From: Elysia chlorotica | Taxonomy: Eukaryota; Mollusca; Gastropoda; Plakobranchidae | NCBI GenBank assembly: GCA_003991915.1 | Contig: RQTK01000150.1 | Location: 213,671-277,670 of the forward strand | Reading direction: 5' to 3' | DNA: 64,000 nucleotides | The notes under the pieces: model-generated | The model's input: only the letters and a program-made list of their open reading frames with translations | Database searches by the model: none | What the model was told of the DNA's origin: nothing | Translations under genes and position numbers: made by a program | Shown: positions 11,101 through 22,742 of the stretch, piece after piece | How the letters are laid out: each line of letters opens with the position of its first letter | Position numbering within the stretch: position 1 is the stretch's first letter

Positions 11101-14100
11101 GTGCTTTTCCTCTTCCTCCTCATGCTCCTATCCTCATACTACTGTTCATCCTGCTAATCTTCCTCTTCTTGCACATCAATATTGCATTATTTCATTTTAT
11201 TCCTGTTCTTCTTTTTCATTTTATTCTTCTTCTTTTTCCTCCTTTTTCTTTTCTTTGCAAGATCCATAGATAGCGAATATACATGTACTACGATGTAGAA
11301 AGATAGAATGACAGCAAAGATGTCAAGGATGGTAAAAACATTCCTTGTGATAAGCCTTGATGGACATAAAAAAATAATTTTACTTGTACAGAGAAACAGA
11401 GAGATGGATAAAAATATGGATAAATAGACAGATAAGTAAATTGATTGATAGCTAGATTTATAGATCTTTGCACTTTTTACGTAACTATTTTCCAACACAT
11501 GCAATATGTTTTTTAATCCTTTTTAGGGTCACTGAGTGAAAAATAGGCAAGAGTGGTTTACTGCTAAAAAAAAAAACAATGACGCCAGTGACCTTGCTTT
11601 TTTTTCTCTCTTTATAGCTCATCATACAAATAACGAGTGGCGGTGAAGGTTAAATGACTAAATCTATGCAACCAAAGACCAAGCTCCCTATTCTTGACAT
11701 AGCAAAAATTTTTAAACAATTACATTTATTTCTACAAGTCATTCTATAATAATTTACTGCTCATTTTATTCAAATATAATGCACCTTCTTTTGTAATGCT
11801 ATACACTGGTGGTAATTCAAGCTTCTCACAAACAAGCTCTGGATTGGTAATTGTACCAAATGTTACAAGGAAAATGTTTATTTCAGAGAATTTTTGCCTC
11901 CAGTACTGGACCAAGTTTCCCTCTGCAGTGCTCGGATCAGGAACAAGTTGTGGCCCTGTGAAAAAGATAACATTTTACTCACATGGAAAAAAAGCATTAA
12001 AATTTTGAATACCCTCATTATCCCTGAATTAGCAAAAAATATCAACTCTGCATGCATAGCCACTGTTAAAAATGTTACTTATGTAAGTATTGGAACTTGC
12101 AATTTGCAACGTTGACTCGATAAAGTGGGTCCCTGTTGCAGGTAAATTGGTGAATAATTATAAATCATGTAGACTCGGACATACTAACATGTCAACATTA
12201 ACAAAAAAATAAATACTAGAAATCCTTTGTAGAAACGTAATAATTTAACTTTATTAATAAATACCCTGGCTAAGGATTAATAATACAACTCAAAAATGTC
12301 TAGATCTAAACCAGTACATGACAAAATAATCTAGATCTATGCTGGATCTGAACAACAGCAAATTACCAGTGTTCACTGCAGCAAGATGTTACAACACGAT
12401 CAGAAGTATAAACACTCCTCTCTACAAAAAACCTCACTCAATCCCTCTATCCATCTATATCGCGCTCCACTATTATATACACAGAACACAGATCTAGAAA
12501 TCTCTAGGTTCATTTACTTTACTGAAGAAAATTCTAGAAAAAGTACAGCCTCTAGATGACATAATTTTTCATTAAAACTACTCATGCCCTCTCTTTTTAA
12601 TCAAACTCGAGTAGTTTCTAGAACCTTCTAGTTAGGTCTAGCCTCCAAGCCTGTAACAGCTGATTTGGTGAATACTTCTTACGGTACATGCTAGCGTACA
12701 CGTAAACTATGTCACACAATTTTTTAGAGACATGCCTCAACCAGGTAGCTTGATTACAAGGATGGGCAATAATTATTTAGTCCAATTTGCCTTCAATTTG
12801 TCAGCTGGTTATTTAGAAATACCAATGCGTTGTAAGGTCTTACTTATTGCATCCAGCATTTACTCTTCTAGTCATAGCAATAATCAGATTTTTAAACTTA
12901 AAGAGAAAACAAATGAATATGATTTTTTTCCCCCGCCTCTAAACCTAGCTGATTTAGAATGACTATTGTACCGTTATCATGTCCATGAACTTTGTGTGGA
13001 TTATTCATGACATAGTTGGTGTAATTCGTCAAATTCTCATCAGCATGTCCAGTTTGTCCACTTATCAGATGTCTTCTGTTATTTTGTGCATATCAACCAT
13101 GGCAACGACAGGTCTAAACAGATTAAACCCTCCAAAAACATAGAATGAACCATGCCACAGTTAAGTTACTAAGTCTATCTATCAGCCTAAGAGCAAAACA
13201 ATGACAAACGAACAAACTGATCATCTTTGATTGAATGTAAGAATTTCAATTGGTTGTTAAATAATGCTTAAGTTAAATGTGTTTAGGCTGCCATAATTAT
13301 GAGAGCCCAGGTTTTAAAGTCTTTTGCGTTATCAACATTGGCAGAGCATGTTGAAAACACTACATGCATTATATTTACTCTTCTGATTGACAGCGGGCCT
13401 GCCCAAGAAGAAAAAATTTTTAGACATCGGTGATCACAATGTATAAATTACTATGATCTTTGCTGATCATCACAGACAAATTCCATTAGCAATTTTTTGT
13501 TTTGTTTCATTTCTCCAGGCTGTAATTCTAAAGCTTCATCAGATTAGCCTCAGAAGTATTATATCTTAGAATTGTTGTGAATAAAAATTGTTAAAACATA
13601 TCAATAAAGTAGAACATTAGCATTTCTGATAACACTTCCTTTGTCACACAATTTCTATTAAAACATAAACATGCATGAATTTCTAAACAATTTGTCTCAA
13701 AATCCATTTCAAAAGAGTCGAATATGTTTGGTCATTTTTAGTTTCTAAAGATCCTGATTTTCAGCAGAACAAAATGGGATGAAATTATTCCTTCAATTCC
13801 TCTTAGTCATAAGAATTACTTTAAAATTTTGCTTTTCAAACTTAAAATAACCAAGCCGCATGATTCAACAGACCATAAAAGTAAATAAAAATTTGTGTTT
13901 GGACTAGCTTACATTGCAATAATTAATGGAACTAGGATAGGAGGAAGTAGTCACCATTCTTGAGCTTGTCTACTGCCTCCACAATGACATCGGATTCTGA
14001 AATGAAGCTTTCGCCAATTTGCAGAACTGGTACCAATCCAGCTGGGTTAACCTTAAGATACCAACTTTGGTTCTGCTCTCCCTCAGTTATGTTCACGATA

Positions 14101-15290
14101 GTTCTCTTAAAATCAAGCTGTTTCTCGTCCAAAGCCATCAGCGCCTGAGACAAAACAAAGGGAGGGAGGAAGGGTGATGATAATATTAATCAGGTCGTGA
14201 TTATTGTCATTGAGTGTACCGTTTTATTTTAATTATCAAGCTTTTTAATCAACAAAATCTTTTCAAATTCCATATCATCCTTTTTATGTGTAAAATATTG
14301 TATTACTTAGATAAATAAAAAGACAAAAAAGGCATTATGAGACACACAAAAAAAGACATTATGAGACACACAAAAAAAGACATTATGAGACACACAAAAA
14401 AAGACATTATGACCCTATTCTCAAAAAGTCAAAGAACAGATGAGTTTTTTTTTTGACAAAATACATATTCCAAATACTCCTTATTTTACTCACAATGTAA
14501 ATATCAATAGGTTATTCGCAGTTGACCATTGAATTAAAATGGACAAGAAAATAAGCCTTTATCTTTGACTCTACTGTTTATAGAACACAGAGCCTGCAAA
14601 AACAGTTAATAGAAGTTAATAGATCATATCATTTTTATTTGAGGAACCTTCTAAATGAGCCTTGTTTCCTCATCACTCTAAGAACTAAAAGAGCAGCATC
14701 ACAGCTATGTATGCCTGTAGCAGTTTTATACACACGCAAAAATTAGAGTGCTTAGATAAAAACTTAATACATCATGTATACCAGTATAATTATGATGTTC
14801 ACTACTTGATTGTAAAACAAAGTATTTGTTTTTCGGAATTTCAAAATACATAATAAAATCTGCTTAAGATTGTGCAGCTATTATCTTACTGGAGATTTCT
14901 GTCAAGAAGCTTTTTTTACTCAAATTATACAAGACAGTTATAATTAGGTAGTTTTGTATTGAATGTACAAAGGATCTATCATGTGGTACAAAAGCAAAGC
15001 AACTAATCTAAAAAAATCAAAAATTTTACGAGCCATCTTTAATGATTTTTATAAGTGTAACAGTAGAGCCATGTATCTCCATAAGGCTTAGCCTTTTGAT
15101 TGTTTAAAATCAACATTACTTTTTAAAAGCATTCACAATTTCATTTTTTTTTTGTATTTTCCTTTTAAATGGAAAAAAATGGACATGCATCACTTTGCCT
15201 TTCCAAAGCAGCATAGGTACTAGATTTGTATCAAACCTTTTGTGAGGCAGAGGATGTGGGCCAGTAGAATAGTCGCAGATTTGGTGCCAT
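8040..15290 (-). CDS. GDAP1: GDAP1-like glutathione S-transferase-fold protein (C-terminus unresolved)
   Basis: Five coding exons read right to left: 15290-15237, 14144-13955, 11955-11785, 9823-9611 and 8142-8040. All junctions have AG/GT signals and compatible phases and together give about 244 residues. The start MAPNLRLFYWPTSSASQK is the first strand and helix of a thioredoxin-like GST_N domain. Exon 2 holds the NPAGLVPVLQIGE motif with the cis-proline. Exons 3 and 4 form the long charged helical insertion characteristic of GDAP1 proteins. Exon 5 has EHWLCGPNFTAPDITLTMLL, the GST_C signature, matching the WLCGESFTLAD of vertebrate GDAP1. Known GDAP1 proteins are outer mitochondrial membrane proteins of about 360 residues that affect mitochondrial fission and have a C-terminal membrane anchor. 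Here the last 20-30% and the anchor were not found. A GDAP1L1-type paralogue or another GST-like relative is possible. Confidence 0.82.
9611..9823 (-). CDS. GDAP1: GDAP1-like exon 4 (charged coiled-coil insertion)
   Basis: 213 nt, acceptor CTTTCCTGCAG and donor GCAG|GTTAGC. It encodes about 70 residues rich in Lys and Glu (VKKSDAAIKRLLKVKASNPE, then a helix with LEKIFDEIEDRL). This corresponds to the alpha4-alpha5 loop region of GDAP1, where human GDAP1 has LEKVLDQVETEL. A CT-rich run next to the acceptor lengthens the polypyrimidine tract. Confidence 0.88.
9829..11784. repeat. Intron 3 of the GDAP1-like gene, with a pyrimidine-rich tract
   Basis: Apart from splice sites, the main content is a pyrimidine-rich tract on the plus strand at about 10669-11260, built from degenerate CTCCTCCTCCCTCCTGCTCC units. 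The transcript therefore carries a long polypurine run. The open frames through it encode low-complexity Pro/Ser/Leu and are not genes. Confidence 0.85.
11785..11955 (-). CDS. GDAP1: GDAP1-like exon 3
   Basis: 171 nt, acceptor TTTTTCACAG and donor GAAG|GTGCAT. It completes a Gly codon and reads PQLVPDPSTAEGNLVQYWRQ, then KFSEINIFLVTFGTITNPEL and ends ...YSITKE. It corresponds to the stretch between the GST_N domain and the charged insertion. Confidence 0.85.
11956..13954. other. Intron 2 of the GDAP1-like gene, no other feature
   Basis: AT-rich intronic sequence with scattered TCTAGA motifs near 12300-12630. I found no coding or mobile-element signal. Confidence 0.55.
13955..14144 (-). CDS. 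GDAP1: GDAP1-like exon 2 (GST_N core)
   Basis: 190 nt, acceptor TTTGTCTCAG and donor AATG|GTGACT. The phase-0 start gives ALMALDEKQLDFKRTIVNIT, then WYLKVNPAGLVPVLQIGESF. The Asn-Pro-x-Gly-x-Val-Pro-Val motif is the conserved GST_N cis-proline region, and ESDVI aligns with the glutathione-contact Glu-Ser/Ala position of the fold. Confidence 0.9.
14330..14411. repeat. 24-bp tandem repeat in intron 1 of the GDAP1-like gene
   Basis: GACATTATGAGACACACAAA followed by AAAA is repeated about 3.4 times with almost no divergence. Confidence 0.92.
14412..15236. other. Remainder of intron 1 of the GDAP1-like gene
   Basis: AT-rich sequence with homopolymer runs. No other feature seen. Confidence 0.5.
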
Positions 15291-15309
15291 TATAATGTAT
15301 TGACTGTAA
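15237..15309 (-). CDS. GDAP1: GDAP1-like exon 1 with start codon
   Basis: The ATG at 15290 is followed by 18 codons ending exactly at the donor AAAAG|GTTTG. About 19 bases upstream is a strong acceptor (polypyrimidine, then TTTACAG at 15310), so at least one further non-coding 5' exon should lie upstream. The translated start matches the beginning of GST_N domains (LRLFYWPTSSASQK). Confidence 0.85.
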
Positions 15310-15310
15310 A

Positions 15311-16886
15311 GGTAAAAAAAAAAAATAATTATCAACATATTTTATAATCACCGCTTTATTCTAGGAAAACAACAACATATCAAGTTTCATGAAATAGGTG
15401 ATAACATTGCTTTTTTCATCAATTAGTAACTTTCTTTTTTTTAAATATAAAACTAACACAAACTATTTTAATAAAAAAAATACAAAATTTCAAGTTTGTT
15501 TGGATCTCGATCTAGCAAGTACAATGAGAATTATAAGAATGCTGGTGATACTCCTAGCTGTTTTAATTAATGAGGTGCAAAAAAGACTTTTATTCAATTC
15601 TCTACCAGTTCCTGCCATTCCAGTGACAGGTATGCACAGTGTGCAGGTATTCCACACGGAACACCTGTCAAGACAGCAATTGATTGTCACATAATGTAAG
15701 CAGCTGCAACATCACTTGGTCTCCTAAGCTCATTGGCCTTTATATCCTTTTGTTCGCAACTAAATTGTCGGATTTGGAGGAAATTTTACGCTGTGCCATT
15801 TGCTTCTCCAACAATGTTGTCTAATTTTCCTGCACCCGTGCGTCTTACATTCTAGATGCCTATTTTGTATTTCCTTTTCAGTCACTGTTTCCAGTTAAAA
15901 TCAAATTCGTATACATCCTAGGTATAAAGAAAGACTTTTACTATGTTAAGAAAAGTAATAATGATGCACAACGTTTATAAATGCTTATTATTTAGACAGA
16001 AACTATACTGCATATGGCAAAATTTGGACTAAAATACTAGTCTACTTATAATAGTGCGTATACATAGACTCAGACCAGGAATGATTGCTCAAGACAGTTG
16101 TACCGGAGGCTACCAATAAGCCAGCATGATCATAATGATTATCTAAAATTTCATCAGAATGTGTCATGACTGACATGCCTTGCCATGGCTATTGAAAATA
16201 TCTAGATCACGAAGAGGTTACATTCTATTAGATCTAGATCTAGATCTAGTATCCTGTCAACATTATAATATTTAATGCTACTCTTGTTGTTGTTTTTTTA
16301 GTTGGTTGTTGTTGTGGGTTTTTTTTATCGTTGCCGATAAATCTAGATTAGATATATGGATCTTCAAGAAAGGCTCTATAAACTACCTTGAATAAAACCT
16401 CGGCCAATTTTAAGAACTGACAAACAGCTGATGTTGTATTGTAATGTATCGGTACGAACTTGACCCTACCTACTTTCACTTTCACTGCGGGGTCGAAGGT
16501 CACGTTTATTCAAATTTTGGAAGAAAGAGCAGCTAAATGAAATCAAATAAATTTAACATTTTGTATGATATCGAATCTCTTTGTATGATATACATGTTAT
16601 GGGAATTAATCTAATTAACTAATTGCTGATTGTAGGGGAAAAAATATGTTCGGAGCCAAACATGAATTTAAGAGATCAACTGCATAACAGCGATCGGCGT
16701 AGAAAACATTCTTTAATGTTTTAAGAATTCCCAAATGCTGTCTCGGAAAAAGTCGTTTATTATTACTGGCTGTTCTACAGGATATGAAAGCCTCTATACA
16801 TCTTTTTCACAAATTATATTTCAATTTGAAATCTTTCAGTCAAAACCAAGCAGGAAAAACATGACGGGTATATATAGCACTATGCT
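15311..16886. other. Upstream region of the GDAP1-like gene
   Basis: It should contain a non-coding first exon and promoter for the minus-strand gene, but no TATA, CpG-rich or CCAAT signal is clear enough to call. A short TCTAGATC run lies at 16228-16250. Confidence 0.35.
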
Positions 16887-18050
16887 TTAACAGGGTCGGA
16901 TCGTTTTGAGTCTGACCCATACATAGCATACCGTATCATAAAAGATAAAACTTCAACAATACTTACTATACGGTTTGCAGTTGTTATCAGCTTTGACACA
17001 CTATATGTAGCCTTTCTATCAGTGTGACAATTTCTTCATTGACTATGAACTGATGCAAAAGTGAAACACTTAAAAAATGTCACTTTTTGGCACATAACGA
17101 CGCAACAAAAGGTTCATCCCAACTGAGTTTCATGACCTGAAGCAGACAAAAAAAAGGATAACACTGGTCCGCTTTCCAAATCTGGAGCGAATAAAAATGA
17201 CTGTGATTGTCATATCAATCTTGTATTCTGACTAAACCATTGTTACCAACAATAAAAACAAAAAGTTGCCAGAAGTGTTGGCATACTAGCCACAAAGGGC
17301 GGCGTTGACAATATGGACTTTTATATAGCACAATCTGTCAGCACCAAACGACAGCATTGGCCTATGGTATCTTTCACAACGTTCTGGATATCGCATCCAT
17401 TGCGGCCCCAGTTGTCTACAGCTCAAAACAAGCCATGGAAAAAATGTCCACAACTGATAATCAGCGAAAGTTTCAATTGAGCATCTGTCAAGATCTCATT
17501 CTGCCACAAATTGAACGACGCCAAGACTGCCAAAACAATTGACTTTTGCCATGGACCTTGTTCTTGGCAACTACCCATTCGCAGCAAATATCAAGCCCTC
17601 CTCTGCTTCCAAAAGAAAGAGATGTGCACGGTGCTCTGGAAAACTTGATAAAAGGACATAATTATGTTTAGTGCAACAAATGTAACTTGCTTATGCAAAG
17701 AACATTCTGTTGCTACTTGTTCTGTTTGTTGCATCTAAAATAATTGTTTTTATGGATTGAATTAGAATTGAATTTGCTTGTTACAGTACTTAAGTAATGC
17801 ATTTTTGTGTTTTAATACCAGTGTAATGTTCAAAATAAAAGAACCTGAAGTTTGCCTATTGATGCCATTTGTCTATGTCACTGTGACTCATAATAGTATA
17901 AAAAAAAAAGAACATTTCCTCTATGTAGGTATATGGGCCGAAAAGACCTGACAATGTACTAGGTTTAAGATTTAAGTGTTTCTCTCTTAAGTGGGTATGA
18001 GTCAGAAAGACCCGACCTTGTATTCGAATTAAGTCAAACAGTAGGGTTAA
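16887..18050 (+). mobile_element. Decayed piggyBac-type DNA transposon
   Basis: The element is bounded by TTAA at 16887-16890 and 18047-18050. The left segment AGGGTCGGATCGTTTTGAGT (16892 on) is matched in reverse complement by a segment near 17990-18020 (on the minus strand AAGGTCGGGTCTTTCTGACT), so inverted terminal repeats remain. A subterminal direct repeat of about 63 bp is visible at 17925-18040. The interior encodes the C-terminal part of a piggyBac transposase with many stops and frameshifts. The element is about 1.16 kb, well below a full-length copy, so much of the transposase is deleted. Confidence 0.72.
17030..17740 (+). pseudogene. piggyBac transposase, C-terminal pseudogene
   Basis: Read across three frames the order of motifs is DNFFIDYEL, then RRNKRFIPTEFHD, then TKGGVDNMDFYIAQSVSTKR, then FHNVLDIASIAAPVVY, then KRKRCARCSGKLDKRT and a final Cys-rich tail. 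In piggyBac transposases the catalytic-core end has TDNFFTS and KGGVDNMD, followed by a cysteine-rich C-terminal domain of RKRCxxC type, so family and order fit. The last catalytic Asp position (the VDNMD region) is present, but at least four stops and two frameshifts abolish function. Confidence 0.75.
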
Positions 18051-19632
18051 AGCATGTTCACGATTGACATTTTCCCTATTCATACTAAAAAGTTTGACGG
18101 GCCTACGAAAAATACCTATCCTATTCCTTTTCCATCAAATTACATGTACAATACTTAAGTTTCGCAAACCTTGCTGCCATATTGCACTACACAAGCACAT
18201 TTTTTCGGAAAGTTTTTGAGCTGTTCTTTTCTCTCCTAACATTTTAAGGCATGATTTTTGGTCAATGCAAATAAAAGAACGGGAAAGGCAGTAATGTTTC
18301 ACATAAACCTATCCTATACTATAAGTTGTTTTCTTCCTTAATGTGTTGAAAAGGTGATCGGAAAATTGCTCACATCAACAAGTTGTCTTCAAATAAATAA
18401 AGCGAAGAGTTTTTGTTGTTGTTGTTTTTATGAAAGAGACGAGCATCATAATATTTCACTGACAGTTATAGATAAGAATGAGCAAATTTTTTTCTATTCT
18501 ATCTTTTTTCTATACACACTTTTTTTTCGTTTTTTTTTTTTAAATTTTAGAATGGTAACTTCATAGATGACTAAAACGCATATTCCTTGACCAGACTAAA
18601 CCTTTTATTCTCAAAAACTGAAAATAATCTTTCACAAGTCTCTACCATTTTAAAAATAACATAAAACAGACACATAAAGCACACTTTAGCAATATGTTTT
18701 GAGAAAATGAGAGTTTAAAATAGTGCATATTAAAATAAAATTTGACAAAATTCTCCACAAATTCGACACTGATGCAATCCAAACCTCTATGCAAGGTAGC
18801 CCCTTATCAAACCACTTCTCCGCTCTTGCCTTGACAGGTTTTACTCTAAGTCTCATCATGTCAAAATATAAAAAAACAACAACACAGGGTTCAATACCAA
18901 GCAAACGAGAACAGACTGACTGACATAACTGTATAAAAATATTACCCTAATTTATAGTAAATCACTGTCTGCAACAAGGGGAAGAGCAACACTGAGTGAA
19001 GATCTTTTGTGTTTACATCCTTGACAATGCTGGTCAATCTAATGCATAGTACTGCAACAATACCATAGTGTCTTTTGTGCATGACTAGAAGCTTTTTGAG
19101 AAGTTGTACTTTTAAAAGCAGGGCATCTAACCAAAAGCAAGACATTTTGTAAATAACCTGTAGAATCTTTCAAATGACACATTTTTCATGCAATATGGGC
19201 ACAAAAACATCATTTTTATCAGGTTTTCCAAATACATCAGGAACATAAATTGGGTAGTCAATAATCTAAAACCCAAATACTCCTTTAACTATTTTAAGGT
19301 GTCCCCTTGGTGATCTCTGATAAAGCGTGTTAAGGCAGCTGAATCGTAAAAAAGAGAGGGAAAAAAAAAACCGCAAAGACAAGAACGTATTGGAAACAGG
19401 TTAATACATATCATATAAAAACAGAAAACATTTTGGACCATTGATTATGTCATTTTATTTTTTATTTATTGCTACACACCAAGCAGATACACATTTATTT
19501 CTTGCATTAAAAAAAGTAAAGAAAGGACTATAAAAAATTGCGTACACCATGAACACTACAAATGCAAGAATGCAAAAAGCTCATACATATACCAGCATGT
19601 TGTCAAATGTTTGCAATAATTATTCCAGTTCC
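18051..19632. other. Intergenic, no gene seen
   Basis: AT-rich sequence without recognisable coding, RNA or mobile-element signal. Confidence 0.45.
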
Positions 19633-20053
19633 GACTTCATTACTTGATAATAGAAAGGCATGGTGCAACGCGATTAGAGGGAGAGGAGATACAAATGTGT
19701 CGGAACACAACTTATAAAATCAAATGCGAAAATAAAGAGCTAAGTAATAAAAATAAATATAAATCATTGAACAAATGCACTCTAAAAAAATTGAAAGTTG
19801 AAAATAGTGTTGTAACAAAACAAAAAGTAATAAAAGTACTTCCAGTAGACTTCATTACCTGATAATAGAAAGGCATGGTGCAACGCGGAGAGGAGATAAA
19901 AATGTGTCGCAACACAACTTATAAAATCAAATGCGAAAATAAAGAGCTAAGTAATAAAAATAAATATAAATCATTGAACAAATGCACTCTAAAAAAATTG
20001 AAAGTTGAAAATAGTGTTGTAACAAAACAAAAAGTAATAAAAGTACTTCCAGT
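19633..20053. repeat. Two-copy tandem duplication, period about 215 bp
   Basis: The block starting GACTTCATTAC at 19633 recurs at 19848. The second copy lacks about 10-13 bases (the ATTAGAGGGA part) but is otherwise almost identical. TTCCAGT occurs at 19623, 19841 and 20048 and marks the unit borders. The open frames over both copies are parallel by-products. Confidence 0.9.
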
Positions 20054-22441
20054 CCCTAGAAATATTCATAACCTCATCATTCATAATTTGGTCAAGCAAT
20101 ATACAATCAAGACATAGCTAGCAATTATGAAAACTAAGAATTAGGGTTTAAGGCCCTCAAGCCCAAAGACATACATGTATTTATCAAACGTTAAATTCAA
20201 TTATAAATAAACTTCTTTGGTTGTGAAAAGCAAAATATTTTTTAATCACATTTTTCGTGACTTGTAATGAAGCTTATTTAAGCAAAAAACATTCATTATC
20301 TCGTATTCTACAATTTTTTAAAAATATTTTTAATTTGGCATGAACAGATTTAATATAAATTTGTAATCAATAAGCCTGTTTGTTTGTAATCATAGGAATG
20401 GGATTAGTGGAAGTGGCTGTAATTTGACATAATCAATGAAAATTGTTTTCATGAGAAAAAAATTGTCCTATTTGCAGAGCAGATTTCTCAAACAGTGTTT
20501 TTGCTAAGTGTTATGAATACTCTGAATCAATATGTATTTTTATCATTCATAGTGAGATAAACTTATACTTTTTATAAGTAATCAGAATAGCCCGAAACCC
20601 TAACAACTAACAATTTTCTGTATTACTGCAGAGATAAGATAGTTTGATAAAGATCTTGATAAACATCTCAAAACTTTTACATACTACAACAAAACAAAAT
20701 TTAAAGAAATATGGACTTCAAGCATCTTTCAAATACAAATATCAAACATAATCCACTGTGGATTGCATTGCCCCCTGCATTTGAATAACCACCACAGGAT
20801 AAAGTACGTTCATGCTATAAAAGACATCTCACCATGATCAGCAATAATAATATGTAGTAAGACTGTAAGTGTCCTGCTTGGAATTATTACACTGGATGTG
20901 ATTCCTATTACTGATGATTTTAAGAATTCATACCAGTATCGCACTATCTCCATATTTGTTATTAAACGATAAACATTACATATCTCCATATTAATTTTGT
21001 TATTAAACGATAAACATTATACTTTTATGAAGTGCCAGTTCTAATTATTTTTGCAGTTACAATTAATATTATTAATATTTTGAGGTTTATCATTGACATA
21101 TTTTTTTATATTATTATCGTGAAAGACAAAAGTAAGTACCAAACTGCAATGATCCAAATTATTAGTTGATTTGTGCAAAAATACAAAACAAAAATAATTA
21201 AAGTGAAATATTTCACATGAACATGATGGATCTATATGTGAATGTACTTCACATTTTCTATAAGTAAATGACACTGAGACAGCTCACAGCATCAATTAAA
21301 TTCTCTACAAGATTCATACTTTCTCCTTCCCTCAGCTGCATACCATGAATTTAAAATGATTGTGAATTTTTTTCCTTGCAAATAACACTAGATATTTTTT
21401 TAATATACAATTACGATAAAATACATGATACACAAAACTGAGAGTCCTTTTAAATAAAGAAAACCTTAAACATTTATTGTAATGATTTCATACTTAACAT
21501 GCACTAAAACAATTGTTTTTCTTTTCTTATTTCCATGATTGGCACATATCTTAGTTAAAGGACATTGGTGGATTCCTTGCCACTGTATTTTTATAGAAAT
21601 AAAAACTGAATTGACATTTTGACACTTAATACCACAGAAATACCAAAGCGCTGACAGAGTGAACATTATCATTTACTTAAATTTGTAAAAAGAGAAAGAA
21701 AAAAGTGATGCAAAATTTATTGTAGCATACATAATAAACACACAGGCATCAATCAATTAAAAACAAAAGTATATTAACTTGTGGTAAGTTGGAAAGCAGT
21801 AAAAAAGTTCTACCCTTTTATATAAGCTTTAATACATCTTGTTGTCATAAGCAAGTTTATGTCTGTTTTCCTTTGTTTTATTGTTGTTAAAAAAATTAAT
21901 TTTCATGATTTCACACTAACCCTACTTCCTCATTGATCAAGTTCTGTATGGTTAAATCTAGAATCATGATACAATCTGTCAACATATTTACTGTCAAAGA
22001 ATAATATTTATTTTAGATATCTAAACGAGACTAAAACATGTTTTAGATGAAATTTTTTAGTAGGGCAGATTAGCATATTGCCAGATTAATTTGTAATTTA
22101 AAAAAAAAATAAAGTTCCTCGACATGAAAATGAAAAAAACTTCAGTTATACATAATAACTGTAAAGACAGACTAGACCTTTGTACTACATTCCATCTAAA
22201 AAGGAAAAGAAAATTCCAAAACATTGTTGAGAAATTAATTCTTTGTCTCACCTTTTCTCTCATTTTATTCACACATATATGGGTTCCACACAATGACTGT
22301 ATAATATCAGCAATTTGAGCTCTAAAAATATACAAGAAACTAAGAAAGAAAGAAATGGAATTCTATGACTAATCCATACTGAGATGGCTATTGATTTTCC
22401 AATTCAAATTTCCAATTCAATACATTAACAAGTGATATGCC
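20054..22441. other. Intergenic region downstream of NPEPL1
   Basis: AT-rich. A short tandem duplication is visible at about 20948-21019, where GTTATTAAACGATAAACATT occurs twice. No gene recognised. Confidence 0.5.
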
Positions 22442-22447
22442 TTTATT
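22442..22447 (-). promoter_or_regulatory. Candidate polyadenylation signal of NPEPL1
   Basis: AATAAA on the minus strand (TTTATT on plus), about 128 bases after the NPEPL1 stop codon, a usual distance for a short 3' UTR. It is the first canonical hexamer I noticed downstream. Confidence 0.45.
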
Positions 22448-22574
22448 CTTTGGAATAATAGTGCACAAAAATAAACAGATTTCTGCATTTTGTCAAAAAA
22501 CCATCCAACATAAAAAAAGAAGGAAAAAGTTTATGAAGGGAAGGTTGCTGTAAACAGGAACCATCAGGTAAATT

Positions 22575-22742
22575 TTATGTCAGCTTAATACGTTTTGGGC
22601 CATCTGCTATATCTTCCTCCATGTTGCTGCCATTATTGCGTGTCTGACCAGGTGGACCGACCAAGCGAAGCAGCGAGTTGTGCGAGCGATCACCAAACAA
22701 TGCTGTCAACAGAGCAACCCCATAGCCAGTGGCTCGCTCTCC
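22575..22742 (-). CDS. NPEPL1: NPEPL1 exon 12 (C-terminus and stop)
   Basis: Acceptor CCTCAG before GGAGAGCGAGCC. It reads [20 protein letters not shown], conserved in the family, then a variable tail ending DGPKRIKLT and TAA. Human NPEPL1 likewise ends in a basic RDSKRRRLV-like tail. Confidence 0.95.
   Translation of the reverse strand, partial: GERATGYGVALLTALFGDRSHNSLLRLVGPPGQTRNNGSNMEEDIADGPKRIKLT

Noticed and set aside
10669-11273. 139- and 147-codon frames rich in Pro, Ser and Leu
   Set aside because: Encoded by the intronic pyrimidine tract, with no domain or conservation signal.
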